DNA from: Gemmatimonadaceae bacterium
Lineage (GTDB): Bacteria; Gemmatimonadota; Gemmatimonadetes; Gemmatimonadales; Gemmatimonadaceae
Assembly (NCBI GenBank): GCA_025357975.1
Contig: JANYKY010000416.1
Span: 1-11,241, forward strand
Direction of reading: 5' to 3'
DNA length: 11,241 nucleotides
The position numbers and the translations under genes were made by a program. This document shows positions 1 to 6,702 of the stretch, piece by piece. Each line of letters opens with the position of its first letter. The stretch's first letter is position 1. Below the pieces are notes generated by a model, which saw only the letters and a list, made by a program, of their open reading frames with translations, was not told where the DNA came from and ran no database searches.

Positions 1-2575
1 CACGGCCTACACGCCATACCAGGCCGAGATTGCGCAGGGACGTCTCGAAGCGTTGCTCAATTTCCAGACGATGGTGATCGACCTGACTGCAATGGAGATC
101 GCCAACGCATCATTGCTCGACGAAGCGACGGCTGCCGCGGAGGCCATGACGATGAGCTACGGCGTTCATGGCAAGCCCGGCAAGGAAGTCTTCTTCGTAT
201 CAGACTCGTGCCACCCCCAGACCATCGACGTTGTGAAGACCCGCGCCGCGGTGCGCGGAATCACGGTCGTCGTGGGCAACTGCGACACCGCCGAAATCGG
301 GCAGGATGTCTTCGGAGTTCTTCTTCAGTATCCGACGACGCATGGAGCTGTCTCTGACTATCGCCCGCTCTGCGAGCGCGTCCACGCCGCAGGTGCGCTG
401 GTTACTGTCGCTGCCGATCTGCTCAGCCTGGTGCTTCTGACGCCACCGGGTGAATGGGGCGCCGACATCGTCGTTGGAAACACGCAACGCATGGGTGTGC
501 CACTTGGTTACGGCGGCCCTCACGCAGCTTTCTTTGCAACGAGGGACGAGTTCAAACGGCAGATACCTGGCCGCATCATCGGAGTGTCGCGCGATGCGGA
601 CGGGAAGCCTGCACTTCGCATGGCGCTTCAGACGCGTGAACAGCATATCCGCCGGGAAAAGGCCACGAGTAACGTCTGCACGGCGCAGGTTCTTCTTGCT
701 GTTGTCGCAAGCATGTACGCTGTGTATCATGGCCCGAATGGCCTGAAGCGAATAGCCTCGCGCGTTCACCAGTACGCGACGGTTCTCGCTGAAGCTCTCA
801 AGACCCTCGGCTTCGAGCTTGCTCACGAGGAGTTCTTCGATACGATCAGGGTAGAGCTTGGCTCGAAGCCCGCGAGCGAAATCATGAGTGCAGCGGCCGA
901 GAAGAAAATCAATTTGCGCCAGGTCGGAGATCACGCTGTCTGCATCGCGTTGGATGAGACAGTGAATGAAGGCGATCTCCTGAGCTTGCTGGCAGTGTTT
1001 GGTGGAAAGCCTGATTTGCTCGCTTCGACTCTCGCAACCGGAGCGGATTCACGTTACGACGAGCGATTCAAGCGCACCACGCCCTTCATGGTGCATGAGG
1101 TTTTCAATACGCATCGCTCGGAGACGGAGCTATTGCGTTACATGCACAAGCTCGAAACACGGGACCTTTCGCTCGTGCATTCGATGATTCCACTCGGGTC
1201 ATGCACGATGAAGCTCAATGCGACGGCCGAGATGATGCCAATCACGTGGCCCGGATTTGGGAAGATTCATCCATTCGCTCCGGTGAATCAAACCGAGGGA
1301 TACCAGCAGCTTTTTGCGGAGCTCGAAGCAGCATTGGCGGAGATAACGGGCTTCGTGTCCGTTTCACTTCAGCCAAACGCCGGCTCACAAGGAGAATACG
1401 CGGGACTGCTTGCGATTCATGGATATCATGCATCGCGTGGCGATACGCATCGGAATGTTTGCCTCACGCCGCAGTCCGCTCATGGAACAAATCCAGCCAG
1501 CGCGGTGATGGCGGGGATGAAAGTCGTCGTCGTGAAGACTGACGAGAGGGGCAACATCGACATCGCTGATCTCCGTGCGAAAGCGGAGGCGAACAGGGAC
1601 ACTCTGGCTGCATTGATGGTGACGTATCCCTCGACACACGGCGTGTTCGAAGAGGGGATTGTAGAGATCTGTCGCATCGTTCATGAGAACGGCGGCCAGG
1701 TGTACATGGACGGCGCGAACATGAATGCGATGGTTGGGCTTTGTCGTCCCGCCGATATCGGCGCTGACGTCTGTCATCTCAATCTTCATAAGACGTTCTG
1801 CATTCCCCATGGCGGTGGCGGGCCAGGAATGGGGCCGATTGGCGTTGCTGCGCATCTTGCTCCGTTTCTTCCTGGTCATCCCGTTATTCCACAAGCGGGC
1901 AGAGACTATGTAGGTGCAGTTTCCGCGGCACCCTGGGGCAGCTCGAGCATTCTTCCAATCTCATATGCGTACATCCGCCTCATGGGTGGCGAGGGGCTTA
2001 CCGAGGCCACGAGGGTTGCGATACTGAACGCGAACTATATCGCTCATCGGCTCAATGAGCATTTTCCTGTTCTGTATAAGGGAGAGCACGGCACGATTGC
2101 GCACGAATGCATTGTGGACACTCGAGTTGTGAAGGCGTCGAGCGGAGTCGAAGTCGAAGACATCGCCAAGCGTCTCATCGACTACGGGTTCCATGCACCG
2201 ACCGTTTCGTTTCCCGTTGCGGGAACGCTGATGATCGAGCCCACCGAGAGTGAATCGCTGGCTGAGCTGGATCGTTTTTGCGAAGCGATGATTTCTATCC
2301 GTGCAGAAGTCGGCGAGATCGAAAGTGGGGCTGCGGATCGTGCAGATAATGTTCTGAAGAATGCTCCGCACACGTTGGCTCGTATCACAGCCGATGAGTG
2401 GAAGCATCCATATGCCAGAGACAAAGCGGCGTACCCAGCTGCATGGACGAGGGATTCGAAGTTCTGGCCGGCGGTGGCGCGAGTGGAGAGTGCTTATGGG
2501 GACCGGAATCTTGTGTGCTCGTGCCCTCCGACGGATGCCTACGCCGAGGCGGGTGCGCTAAGCGGAGCGGACTGA
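1..2575 (+). CDS. gcvP: Glycine dehydrogenase (decarboxylating), P-protein of the glycine cleavage system, 5' end missing
   Basis: PLP-dependent P-protein: it decarboxylates glycine and passes the aminomethyl group to the lipoyl arm of GcvH. The reading frame is open from base 2, and its first residues ([19 protein letters not shown]) are the conserved N-terminal P-protein region, so the gene begins left of the window. The TTG at 53 is an internal Leu codon. About 857 residues are visible; the single-chain family is about 950 long, so roughly 100 residues are missing. Both halves are present in one chain: the N-terminal catalytic-like half ([18 protein letters not shown], about 511-560) and the C-terminal half (GSCTMKLNA, about 1198-1224; [13 protein letters not shown], about 1469-1507). 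The PLP-binding lysine lies in [16 protein letters not shown], Lys codon 1790-1792. It is therefore not the split GcvPA/GcvPB type. Its partner gcvH lies downstream on the opposite strand, with an HU-like gene between them. The frame is intact to TGA 2573-2575. Confidence 0.97.
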   Translation, partial: TAYTPYQAEIAQGRLEALLNFQTMVIDLTAMEIANASLLDEATAAAEAMTMSYGVHGKPGKEVFFVSDSCHPQTIDVVKTRAAVRGITVVVGNCDTAEIGQDVFGVLLQYPTTHGAVSDYRPLCERVHAAGALVTVAADLLSLVLLTPPGEWGADIVVGNTQRMGVPLGYGGPHAAFFATRDEFKRQIPGRIIGVSRDADGKPALRMALQTREQHIRREKATSNVCTAQVLLAVVASMYAVYHGPNGLKRIASRVHQYATVLAEALKTLGFELAHEEFFDTIRVELGSKPASEIMSAAAEKKINLRQVGDHAVCIALDETVNEGDLLSLLAVFGGKPDLLASTLATGADSRYDERFKRTTPFMVHEVFNTHRSETELLRYMHKLETRDLSLVHSMIPLGSCTMKLNATAEMMPITWPGFGKIHPFAPVNQTEGYQQLFAELEAALAEITGFVSVSLQPNAGSQGEYAGLLAIHGYHASRGDTHRNVCLTPQSAHGTNPASAVMAGMKVVVVKTDERGNIDIADLRAKAEANRDTLAALMVTYPSTHGVFEEGIVEICRIVHENGGQVYMDGANMNAMVGLCRPADIGADVCHLNLHKTFCIPHGGGGPGMGPIGVAAHLAPFLPGHPVIPQAGRDYVGAVSAAPWGSSSILPISYAYIRLMGGEGLTEATRVAILNANYIAHRLNEHFPVLYKGEHGTIAHECIVDTRVVKASSGVEVEDIAKRLIDYGFHAPTVSFPVAGTLMIEPTESESLAELDRFCEAMISIRAEVGEIESGAADRADNVLKNAPHTLARITADEWKHPYARDKAAYPAAWTRDSKFWPAVARVESAYGDRNLVCSCPPTDAYAEAGALSGAD

Positions 2576-2690
2576 TTAGCAAACATTTATTTATCTGGCG
2601 TGGGCCTTAGCCGGGCACTACTTTAGCCTCGTTCCGCGTGGCGGACATGCCGCTCGCGGTTTGAAAAAACTGCTTCCTCACGGAGCCGGT

Positions 2691-2975
2691 ATGAACAAGG
2701 CGGAAATGCTCGAAGCGTTAACGCGTCAGACCAAGCTCAGGCCGACTCACGTCAAGCGGGTGGTCGACGCCATCTTCGACCCGCAGGACGGCGTGATCTC
2801 GCGGCAGGTTAAGCGCGGCGGCAAAGTTACGATCGCTGGCTTCGGGACGTTCGACCGAAGATCTCACAAGGCGAGGGAAGTGAACAGCGTGTTCACTGGC
2901 CGCACGGTCAAGGTAAAAGCTCGCAAGATCCCCGGATTCCGGGCGGGAGTGAGCTTCAAGGAAGCAATGCGGTAA
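2691..2975 (+). CDS. HU/IHF-family histone-like DNA-binding protein, divergent arm tip
   Basis: Small basic nucleoid-type protein of 94 residues, the usual size for HU/IHF (about 90). I chose ATG 2691 because GGAG sits at 2682-2685, five bases upstream; the frame also has TTG at 2661 but with no ribosome binding site. Visible HU features are the N-terminal helix pair (MNKAEMLEALTRQTKL), the core turn IAGFGTF followed by a basic strand, and the C-terminal IPGFRAGVSFKEAMR, matching the family pattern of P-x-F-x-x-G-x-x-x-K. The arm tip is unusual. Where HU has R-x-x-R-N-P-x-T-G, this protein reads REVNSVFTG, so the proline that intercalates into DNA appears to be Val. The inter-helix region is also slightly longer (DPQDGVISRQVKRGG). 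It likely binds DNA as a dimer, but bending may be weaker than in HU. It follows gcvP by 115 bases and is probably transcribed separately; I see no convincing promoter. It converges on gcvH. Confidence 0.85.
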   Translation: MNKAEMLEALTRQTKLRPTHVKRVVDAIFDPQDGVISRQVKRGGKVTIAGFGTFDRRSHKAREVNSVFTGRTVKVKARKIPGFRAGVSFKEAMR

Positions 2976-2982
2976 TAAGACC

Positions 2983-3013
2983 GTAGACTCATGACTGTCA
3001 GTCGTGAGTCTAC
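2983..3013. terminator. Palindrome between convergent HU-like gene and gcvH, candidate bidirectional terminator
   Basis: GTAGACTCATGA (2983-2994) pairs with TCGTGAGTCTAC (3002-3013) over 12 positions, with one G-T wobble and a 7-base loop. It starts 7 bases after the stop of the HU-like gene and ends 9 bases before the stop codon of gcvH on the other strand. The following bases (TGTTCTT on +) are only weakly T-rich, so efficiency as an intrinsic terminator is uncertain. The position between two convergent genes is the main argument. Confidence 0.55.
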
Positions 3014-3022
3014 TGTTCTTGA

Positions 3023-3406
3023 CTAACCGATCTGCTTTGCGTAAGCGGCCGAATCCATCAGTCCATCGATCGCTGAGTCATCATCCGGCTTGAGGCGAAT
3101 CATCCAGCCCTCCTTGTACGGATCGCTGTTGACGAGAGCGGGCTCGCCATCGAGTCTTGAATTTGTCTCCGCTACCTCTCCGGCAATTGGGGAGAATAGC
3201 TCGGAAACAGCTTTGACCGCTTCGATGGTACCGAAGACATCGTGCTTCGCGAGCTTCGTTCCGACTTTCGGGAGCTCGACGTATACCACGTCGCCGAGCT
3301 CTCCCTGTGCATAATCGGTAATACCGACTTCGATCAGTCCGCTCTCCGTCTTGCGGATGTACTCATGCTCTTCGGTATAGTGCAGATCGCCAGGAATATT
3401 AGCCAC
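3023..3406 (-). CDS. gcvH: Glycine cleavage system H protein (lipoyl carrier)
   Basis: Lipoyl carrier of the glycine cleavage complex: it takes the aminomethyl group from GcvP, presents it to the T-protein, and is reoxidised by dihydrolipoyl dehydrogenase. The length of 127 residues is normal. The N-terminal DLHYTEEHEYIRK and the lipoylation segment IEAVKAVSELFSPIAGEV are hallmark sequences, with the modified lysine at residue 65. The C-terminal NSDPYKEGWMIRLKP is also typical. The start is GTG (3404-3406), supported by GAGG at 3413-3416 about six bases upstream; there is no better in-frame ATG. It is the last gene of the leftward group, 59 bases after coaE, and may have its own promoter (see 3460-3468). 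gcvT is not in the window. gcvP lies nearby on the opposite strand. Confidence 0.97.
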   Translation of the reverse strand: MANIPGDLHYTEEHEYIRKTESGLIEVGITDYAQGELGDVVYVELPKVGTKLAKHDVFGTIEAVKAVSELFSPIAGEVAETNSRLDGEPALVNSDPYKEGWMIRLKPDDDSAIDGLMDSAAYAKQIG

Positions 3407-3429
3407 TCAACACCTCAATTTATTTGGAA

Positions 3430-3449
3430 GCTCCGAACGCGAGCGGAGC
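3430..3449 (-). promoter_or_regulatory. Small hairpin in the gcvH leader
   Basis: GCTCCG (3430-3435) and CGGAGC (3444-3449) form a perfect 6-bp stem around an 8-base loop in the coaE-gcvH gap. On the minus strand it is followed by TTCCAAATAAATT, which is AT-rich but not a clean U-tract. It could be a weak terminator or attenuator after coaE, or just leader structure ahead of the gcvH ribosome binding site. Confidence 0.3.
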
Positions 3450-3459
3450 ACGACGCAGA

Positions 3460-3468
3460 ATAATATCA
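3460..3468 (-). promoter_or_regulatory. Candidate extended -10 promoter for gcvH
   Basis: Read on the minus strand, these bases are TGATATTAT: a TGn extension plus TATTAT, one base from the TATAAT consensus. The TGA is also the stop codon of coaE. I see no good -35 box at 16-18 bases spacing, which extended -10 promoters can do without. Predicted transcription would start near 3453 and give a leader of about 46 bases containing the hairpin at 3430-3449 and the GAGG ribosome site. Confidence 0.35.
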
Positions 3469-4095
3469 GGTCGCAGTCGCGGCATCGAGCGATGAGACTT
3501 CATCGCCGACAATTTCTCCCCACACTCTGTCCACTTCATTCTCGAGGTCGTCCCTCGAACCTGCGTTTTCGATAACGTAATCCGCGCGGGCTCTCTTCAG
3601 GTCCGAAGGCATCTGGGATGCAATCATCTTCATTGCCTCCGCTTCATCGATTGCGCGCTCGCTCACAATTCGATCTAGCCGTACGGACCGCGGCGCATCC
3701 ACAAGTACAATCGAGTCGAACTCTTCAGCAAGATGGCGCTCGAACAGCAGAGGAATGACGGCCACGACGACTTTGTCCCCCCGCGACCGGGCGGCACTGA
3801 TTTCCGCGTCTCGTCTCTTCAGGACCTCGGGGTGCACGATCTCGTTGAGAGCGTCGAGATCATCCTGGTTGTCGAACACAACGTGTCTCAGGGCCGCGCG
3901 ATCGAGGTTGCCGTCTGCGTCGAGTACACCGTCACCCCATTTTGCGACTATCCGATCAAGTGCGGGGCTTCCCTTCATCACGGCTTCTCGCGCGAGCACG
4001 TCAGCGTCGATGATCGTCGCGCCGCGTTCTGCCAGTAATTCCGAGACGGCCGTCTTGCCGCTGGCAATATTTCCAGTAAGTCCAATTAGTCGCAT
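3466..4095 (-). CDS. coaE: Dephospho-CoA kinase
   Basis: Catalyses the last step of coenzyme A synthesis in the cytoplasm: ATP-dependent phosphorylation of the ribose 3'-hydroxyl of dephospho-CoA. The 209 residues match the family length of about 200. Motifs seen: P-loop GNIASGKT (residues 8-15) at the very N-terminus, DAD (30-32), VHPEV (87-91), PLLFE (115-119), a lid region rich in Arg and Glu ending in ASQMP (159-163), and the C-terminal ADYVIEN (171-177). All agree with CoaE. ATG 4093-4095 fits because MRLIGLTG places the P-loop at the usual distance from the start. No Shine-Dalgarno sequence is evident (TATCCCCATG). A 137-base gap separates it from the upstream tdk, so it may be transcribed from a promoter in that gap or by read-through; I could not identify one. 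gcvH follows downstream. Confidence 0.95.
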   Translation of the reverse strand: MRLIGLTGNIASGKTAVSELLAERGATIIDADVLAREAVMKGSPALDRIVAKWGDGVLDADGNLDRAALRHVVFDNQDDLDALNEIVHPEVLKRRDAEISAARSRGDKVVVAVIPLLFERHLAEEFDSIVLVDAPRSVRLDRIVSERAIDEAEAMKMIASQMPSDLKRARADYVIENAGSRDDLENEVDRVWGEIVGDEVSSLDAATAT

Positions 4096-4232
4096 GGGGA
4101 TATTGAAAGTGTCGGACTAAGGTAAGAGCATTCAGTGCTTCCTACACAACAAATGTGCCGAAGTCATTCGATACGGCCGTTTGTGCACGGTCATACACAT
4201 AAGCCGTCTGGTATCTGTATCCCCTGATGCGA
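4096..4232. other. coaE-tdk intergenic gap
   Basis: This 137-base gap lies between two leftward genes. It contains a short direct repeat (GATAC-A-GATAC on the minus strand near 4210-4222) and a possible 22-codon minus-strand frame without a ribosome site, which I do not accept as a gene. I see no clear promoter or terminator, although coaE probably needs one or the other here. Confidence 0.4.
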
Positions 4233-4844
4233 TCAGAGCAGAGAAGCCTGATTTGCGTCTTTCGGCGGAATGGAGAAACACATCCGGCACCTCGCTTCGT
4301 AGGACTCTGTGCCACCCACCATGATTGTGGGCGAATCGTAGGGCGCGGGGAGCCCCCCGATGAGCCGCTGGTTGCGGCTTGCCGGCCCCCCGCACAGCAC
4401 ACAGATCGCGTGCAGTTTGTCCACGACTTCGGCGATTGCCATCAGCGACGGCATCGGCCCAAACGGTTCACCGCGAAAGTCCGTGTCGGTGCCGGCAAGG
4501 ATGACACGCCTGCCGCGTCCGGCAAGCGACGTCACGAGCGGAATGATTCCGCTGTCGAGGAATTGTGCCTCGTCGATTGCGATGACGTGTGCCATCGGAT
4601 CGATCTGTTGAGCAATCTGCGCTGCGTTGTCAGCTGGGATTGCCTCGACCGTGCGCCCGTCATGACTGGAGATGGTGTAAATACCGGCATACCGCGCGTC
4701 GAGGTGCGACTTGAAAACCTGAATTCTCTTGCGCGCGATAATCGTCCGGCGCACGCGCCTGATCAGCTCCTCGCTTTTGCCGCTGAACATCACACCGGAA
4801 ATGACTTCGATCCAACCTCCGGTCTGGTGAAACGATTGGCTCAT
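4233..4844 (-). CDS. tdk: Thymidine kinase, type II (TK1-like)
   Basis: Salvage enzyme that phosphorylates thymidine to dTMP with ATP. Its 203 residues show the type II layout: P-loop GVMFSGKSEEL (17-27), DEAQFLD (91-97) with Glu92 as the expected catalytic base, and a lasso/zinc domain with two Cys pairs, C148-x-x-C151 (CVLCGGPASRNQR) and C186-x-x-C189 (YEARCRMC), which should bind structural zinc. The substrate-proximal segment TDTDFRGEPFG (120-130) is also typical. It differs from viral or herpes-type kinases, which lack the zinc site. Its ATG overlaps the TGA of the upstream DEAD-box-like gene (ATGA, 4841-4844), so translation is probably coupled to that gene. Type II enzymes are feedback-inhibited by dTTP as a family property; nothing in the DNA shows specific regulation. 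Confidence 0.96.
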   Translation of the reverse strand: MSQSFHQTGGWIEVISGVMFSGKSEELIRRVRRTIIARKRIQVFKSHLDARYAGIYTISSHDGRTVEAIPADNAAQIAQQIDPMAHVIAIDEAQFLDSGIIPLVTSLAGRGRRVILAGTDTDFRGEPFGPMPSLMAIAEVVDKLHAICVLCGGPASRNQRLIGGLPAPYDSPTIMVGGTESYEARCRMCFSIPPKDANQASLL

Positions 4845-6262
4845 GGGCGATCGCGCCGCGGCCGGTCGTCGAATTTCCGTGGCGGACGGGAGTCGGCGCC
4901 TCTGTCAGGCGCGCCTCGCGAGCGATCGAATGGCTTTCTTTCACTGCTTGCGCTTCGCGATCTGTCCGCCCCTGGTCTCACGCCACGATCTCCTCGATCA
5001 GGTCTTCCACCACGGTCAGCCCCCGGGCGTGGCCTTTCTCCACGATCTGGTCGGGCCGCGCTTCGATCGAACGAGGGCCTTTCTTCGCGTGGAGCCGCCT
5101 GGGCCTGCCGCACCTCTGCCTGCGCAAGCTGCCTCAACGCTCTCTCCTTCTCGAGCATCCGAAGAGCGGCCGCAGCGATCTCGATCCCGTCGAAGCGGTC
5201 GAGCAGCGGCTCGAGGGCGAGCACCTCGCGGGTCGCAACGCCAGCGTCGAGCGCAAAGGTCAGCTCGCGCCGAATTGCTACGTCCCGGTCTCGCGCCGCG
5301 TTCCCGGGTGCGGAAAGCGTAAACGGCTTAGCCTGGTTTCCGGAGATCCGCTTGAGCTCCTCCAGCTCGCGCGGCTCGGCCAGCGCGACGATTGTAACTG
5401 CGCCGGCGGCGGAAGCTGCGGCAAGCGCGGTCCGGCTCGCTGGCGGTTGAAAAAAGATCACAGCATTCGTCGATGCGGCCACCTCTCCACGCGTCACCTG
5501 GACAGTGCTGGACTCGAGCCCATAACCGAGAAGCTTGACTGTTTTGGAAGCTTCAGCCTCAGCTTCATCATCATCGACAACAATCGCCGCCGACGGCGGA
5601 TCTAGATCATCCAATAGCCGCCGAAGGGAAGTCCCGCGTGACGTGGAGGACACTGTCACGTACTGAAGAGGGACAGCAGCCGCAGTCGAGTCATCAGGTT
5701 CGACCTCGCGGTGCGCGCGCCTGAGATAACGCTCGGCGAAAGCGTTGACGCGGCCTTCCGAGCGTGACGTCACGACAATCCGCGCAGCATCCTTAGCGAG
5801 CTCACTCATTATTGCTTCAAGCGCCTCGATGTCATCTGGATCTCCCGCCAGAATCTCATCGGCCCAGGCGAGCACCACGCATTTCACGGAATCAAGCTTT
5901 ACGTGACTGCCACGGACGAGGTCGCGAAGGTCCCTCGGCGCCCCCGCGACGGCGAGCACCGGCCGTCCCGCCATGAGGCGGCTCGCGCGCCGCGCGCTGG
6001 TGACGGGAATGAGCTCGATTCCCGCTGGGCCGGTCATCCTCAAGACTGACTCCGCGAGAGCGACGGCAGTCTCCGCATCCGCTGTCACGACAACGAGTTG
6101 CGTTGTTCCCGCGGACGGGTCCAATCGCTCCAGAGGGCCGGTGAGGAAGCGTGGCACCGAAGCCATCGATCGCGGCAATGTGTGGACGACGTTCTGGCTG
6201 CGTCCTGAGCCGCGTTCTTCTGTTTCTTCGGGTTCCACTTGGGCGTGCTCCTGGTGCATCAT
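4841..6262 (-). CDS. DEAD-box helicase-like protein lacking ATPase motifs, with RG-rich tail
   Basis: Its 473 residues follow the order of a DEAD-box RNA helicase, yet the catalytic residues are gone. Residues 55-190 resemble the first RecA-like domain: PVLAVAGAPRDLRDLVRGS (101-119) matches the xVxTPGRLxDLL region, and VVLAWADEIL (129-138) sits exactly where VLDEADEML is expected, so DEAD has become AWAD. SAT (motif III) is TSR (165-167). No P-loop or Q motif is visible upstream. Residues 198-310 resemble the second domain, but the HRxGRxGR segment is replaced by an Ala-rich stretch (about 276-287). Residues 340-385 resemble the accessory helix region of DeaD-type helicases (DRFDGIEIAAAALRML). 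The tail, about 391-473, is a disordered repeat of PDRG/ADRG units, as in RNA-binding helicase tails. Start: tandem ATGs at 6257-6262, with AAGG upstream. It overlaps tdk (ATGA). Probably an RNA-binding pseudo-helicase; function unknown. Confidence 0.75.
   Translation of the reverse strand: MMHQEHAQVEPEETEERGSGRSQNVVHTLPRSMASVPRFLTGPLERLDPSAGTTQLVVVTADAETAVALAESVLRMTGPAGIELIPVTSARRASRLMAGRPVLAVAGAPRDLRDLVRGSHVKLDSVKCVVLAWADEILAGDPDDIEALEAIMSELAKDAARIVVTSRSEGRVNAFAERYLRRAHREVEPDDSTAAAVPLQYVTVSSTSRGTSLRRLLDDLDPPSAAIVVDDDEAEAEASKTVKLLGYGLESSTVQVTRGEVAASTNAVIFFQPPASRTALAAASAAGAVTIVALAEPRELEELKRISGNQAKPFTLSAPGNAARDRDVAIRRELTFALDAGVATREVLALEPLLDRFDGIEIAAAALRMLEKERALRQLAQAEVRQAQAAPREERPSFDRSAARPDRGERPRPGADRGGRPDRGDRGVRPGADRSRSASSERKPFDRSRGAPDRGADSRPPRKFDDRPRRDRP
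4845..5096 (-). repeat. Region encoding the Arg/Asp/Gly/Pro low-complexity tail
   Basis: This segment encodes the last 80 or so residues of the helicase-like protein. Units such as RPDRG, GADRG and APDRG recur at irregular spacing, with a strongly positive Arg content balanced in part by Asp. No hydrophobic segment is present, so the region is expected to be disordered and to contact RNA. The repeats are degenerate at DNA level, so this looks like compositional repetition rather than a recent tandem duplication. Confidence 0.6.
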
Positions 6263-6287
6263 GGCGCAGCCTTAGCCGCGCGGATAC

Positions 6288-6296
6288 TGTTATAAT
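6288..6296 (+). promoter_or_regulatory. Extended -10 promoter of the RAM/nurA/herA operon
   Basis: TGTTATAAT contains a perfect TATAAT (6291-6296) preceded by TG plus one base, the extended -10 arrangement. It lies in the 135-base divergent gap, about 102 bases before the first ATG of the rightward operon. A -35 box is not convincing (TTAGCC at 6272-6277 is too close). The reverse strand of the same AT-rich core reads TATAAC and might also serve the leftward helicase-like gene, but I see no matching -35 for that. Confidence 0.6.
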
Positions 6297-6300
6297 CCGT

Positions 6301-6324
6301 TGTCGGCGACAGTCGCCGCCGACA
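6301..6324. promoter_or_regulatory. GC-rich inverted repeat just after the operon -10 box
   Basis: TGTCGGC (6301-6307) and GCCGACA (6318-6324) are perfect inverted copies separated by 10 bases. The inner GAC and GTC (6308-6310, 6312-6314) extend the symmetry in an alternative pairing. The repeat covers the expected transcription start (about 6303). It could be an operator for a dimeric regulator or a hairpin at the very 5' end of the mRNA. A second weaker pairing, CTGTCAG (6337-6343) with CTGACGG (6361-6367), lies further down the leader. Confidence 0.45.
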
Positions 6325-6397
6325 CGAAAACTAGCACTGTCAGACCAGCATCGCCCAAGGCTGACGGCACTCCCTCCCGACCCAATTTCTCAATTCG

Positions 6398-6676
6398 ATG
6401 ATTACTGCAATCGTCCTCATCAAAGCGGAGCCGAACTCGATTCCCCAGTGCGCCACGCGCCTTGCAGGGATCGAGGGCGTGTCGACTGTCTATTCAGTTT
6501 CGGGTGAGTGGGATCTCGTCGCGCTCGTCGAAGTGACCGATTACGAGGGCGTTGCCACTGTTGTAACAGAAAAAATTTCGACCGTACCTGGACTGAAGAG
6601 TACGCAGACGCTGACAGCATTTCGCGCCTACTCGAAGAAGGATCTGGAGCAGGCGTGGGACATAGGGCTGGAGTGA
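6398..6676 (+). CDS. Stand-alone Lrp/AsnC ligand-binding (RAM) domain protein
   Basis: A 92-residue protein consisting only of the regulation-of-amino-acid-metabolism (RAM) domain of Lrp/AsnC regulators, with no helix-turn-helix. The beta-alpha-beta-beta-alpha-beta pattern is visible: strand ITAIVLIKAE, helix around 14-25, strand GVSTVYSVSG, the signature GEWDLVALVEV (36-46), a second helix around 50-61, and the final strand TQTLTAFRAY (70-79). RAM domains assemble as dimers and higher oligomers and bind small effectors such as amino acids at the dimer interface; the ligand here cannot be told. ATG 6398 is the first in-frame start after the leader and places the first strand correctly, though no Shine-Dalgarno sequence is seen. 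It heads the nurA-herA-sbcD operon and is followed within 26 bases, or with overlap, by nurA. Without a DNA-binding domain it cannot be a classical repressor by itself. Confidence 0.9.
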   Translation: MITAIVLIKAEPNSIPQCATRLAGIEGVSTVYSVSGEWDLVALVEVTDYEGVATVVTEKISTVPGLKSTQTLTAFRAYSKKDLEQAWDIGLE

Positions 6677-6702
6677 TTTCGTCGTCCGATCGTAGCGAAA
6701 AA

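Noticed and set aside
53..55. TTG as the start of gcvP
   Set aside because: Conserved P-protein sequence continues upstream in frame to the window edge, so this is an internal Leu codon.
200..934. 244-codon open frame on the minus strand
   Set aside because: Lies wholly antisense to gcvP, whose protein is strongly conserved; its composition has no recognisable domain. A by-product of GC-biased codons.
2634..2653. Competing short hairpins (CCGC-GTG-GCGG and GCGG-ACATG-CCGC) ahead of the HU-like gene
   Set aside because: Stems of only four pairs in GC-rich DNA; not enough to call a riboswitch or attenuator.
2661..2690. TTG start giving a ten-residue extension of the HU-like protein
   Set aside because: No ribosome site ahead of it; ATG 2691 has GGAG at the right distance and begins at the usual HU N-terminus.
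4132..4200. Possible 22-codon peptide gene between tdk and coaE on the minus strand
   Set aside because: No Shine-Dalgarno sequence and no recognisable peptide; random short frames of this size are common.
4227..5450. 407-codon open frame on the plus strand
   Set aside because: Antisense to tdk and the RG-rich tail of the helicase-like gene. The translation is rich in Arg, Ser and Ala with no domain, as expected for a shadow frame.
6508..6702. Upstream extension of the nurA frame
   Set aside because: It overlaps the RAM gene in another frame, is full of Arg and Cys, and shows no NurA features.
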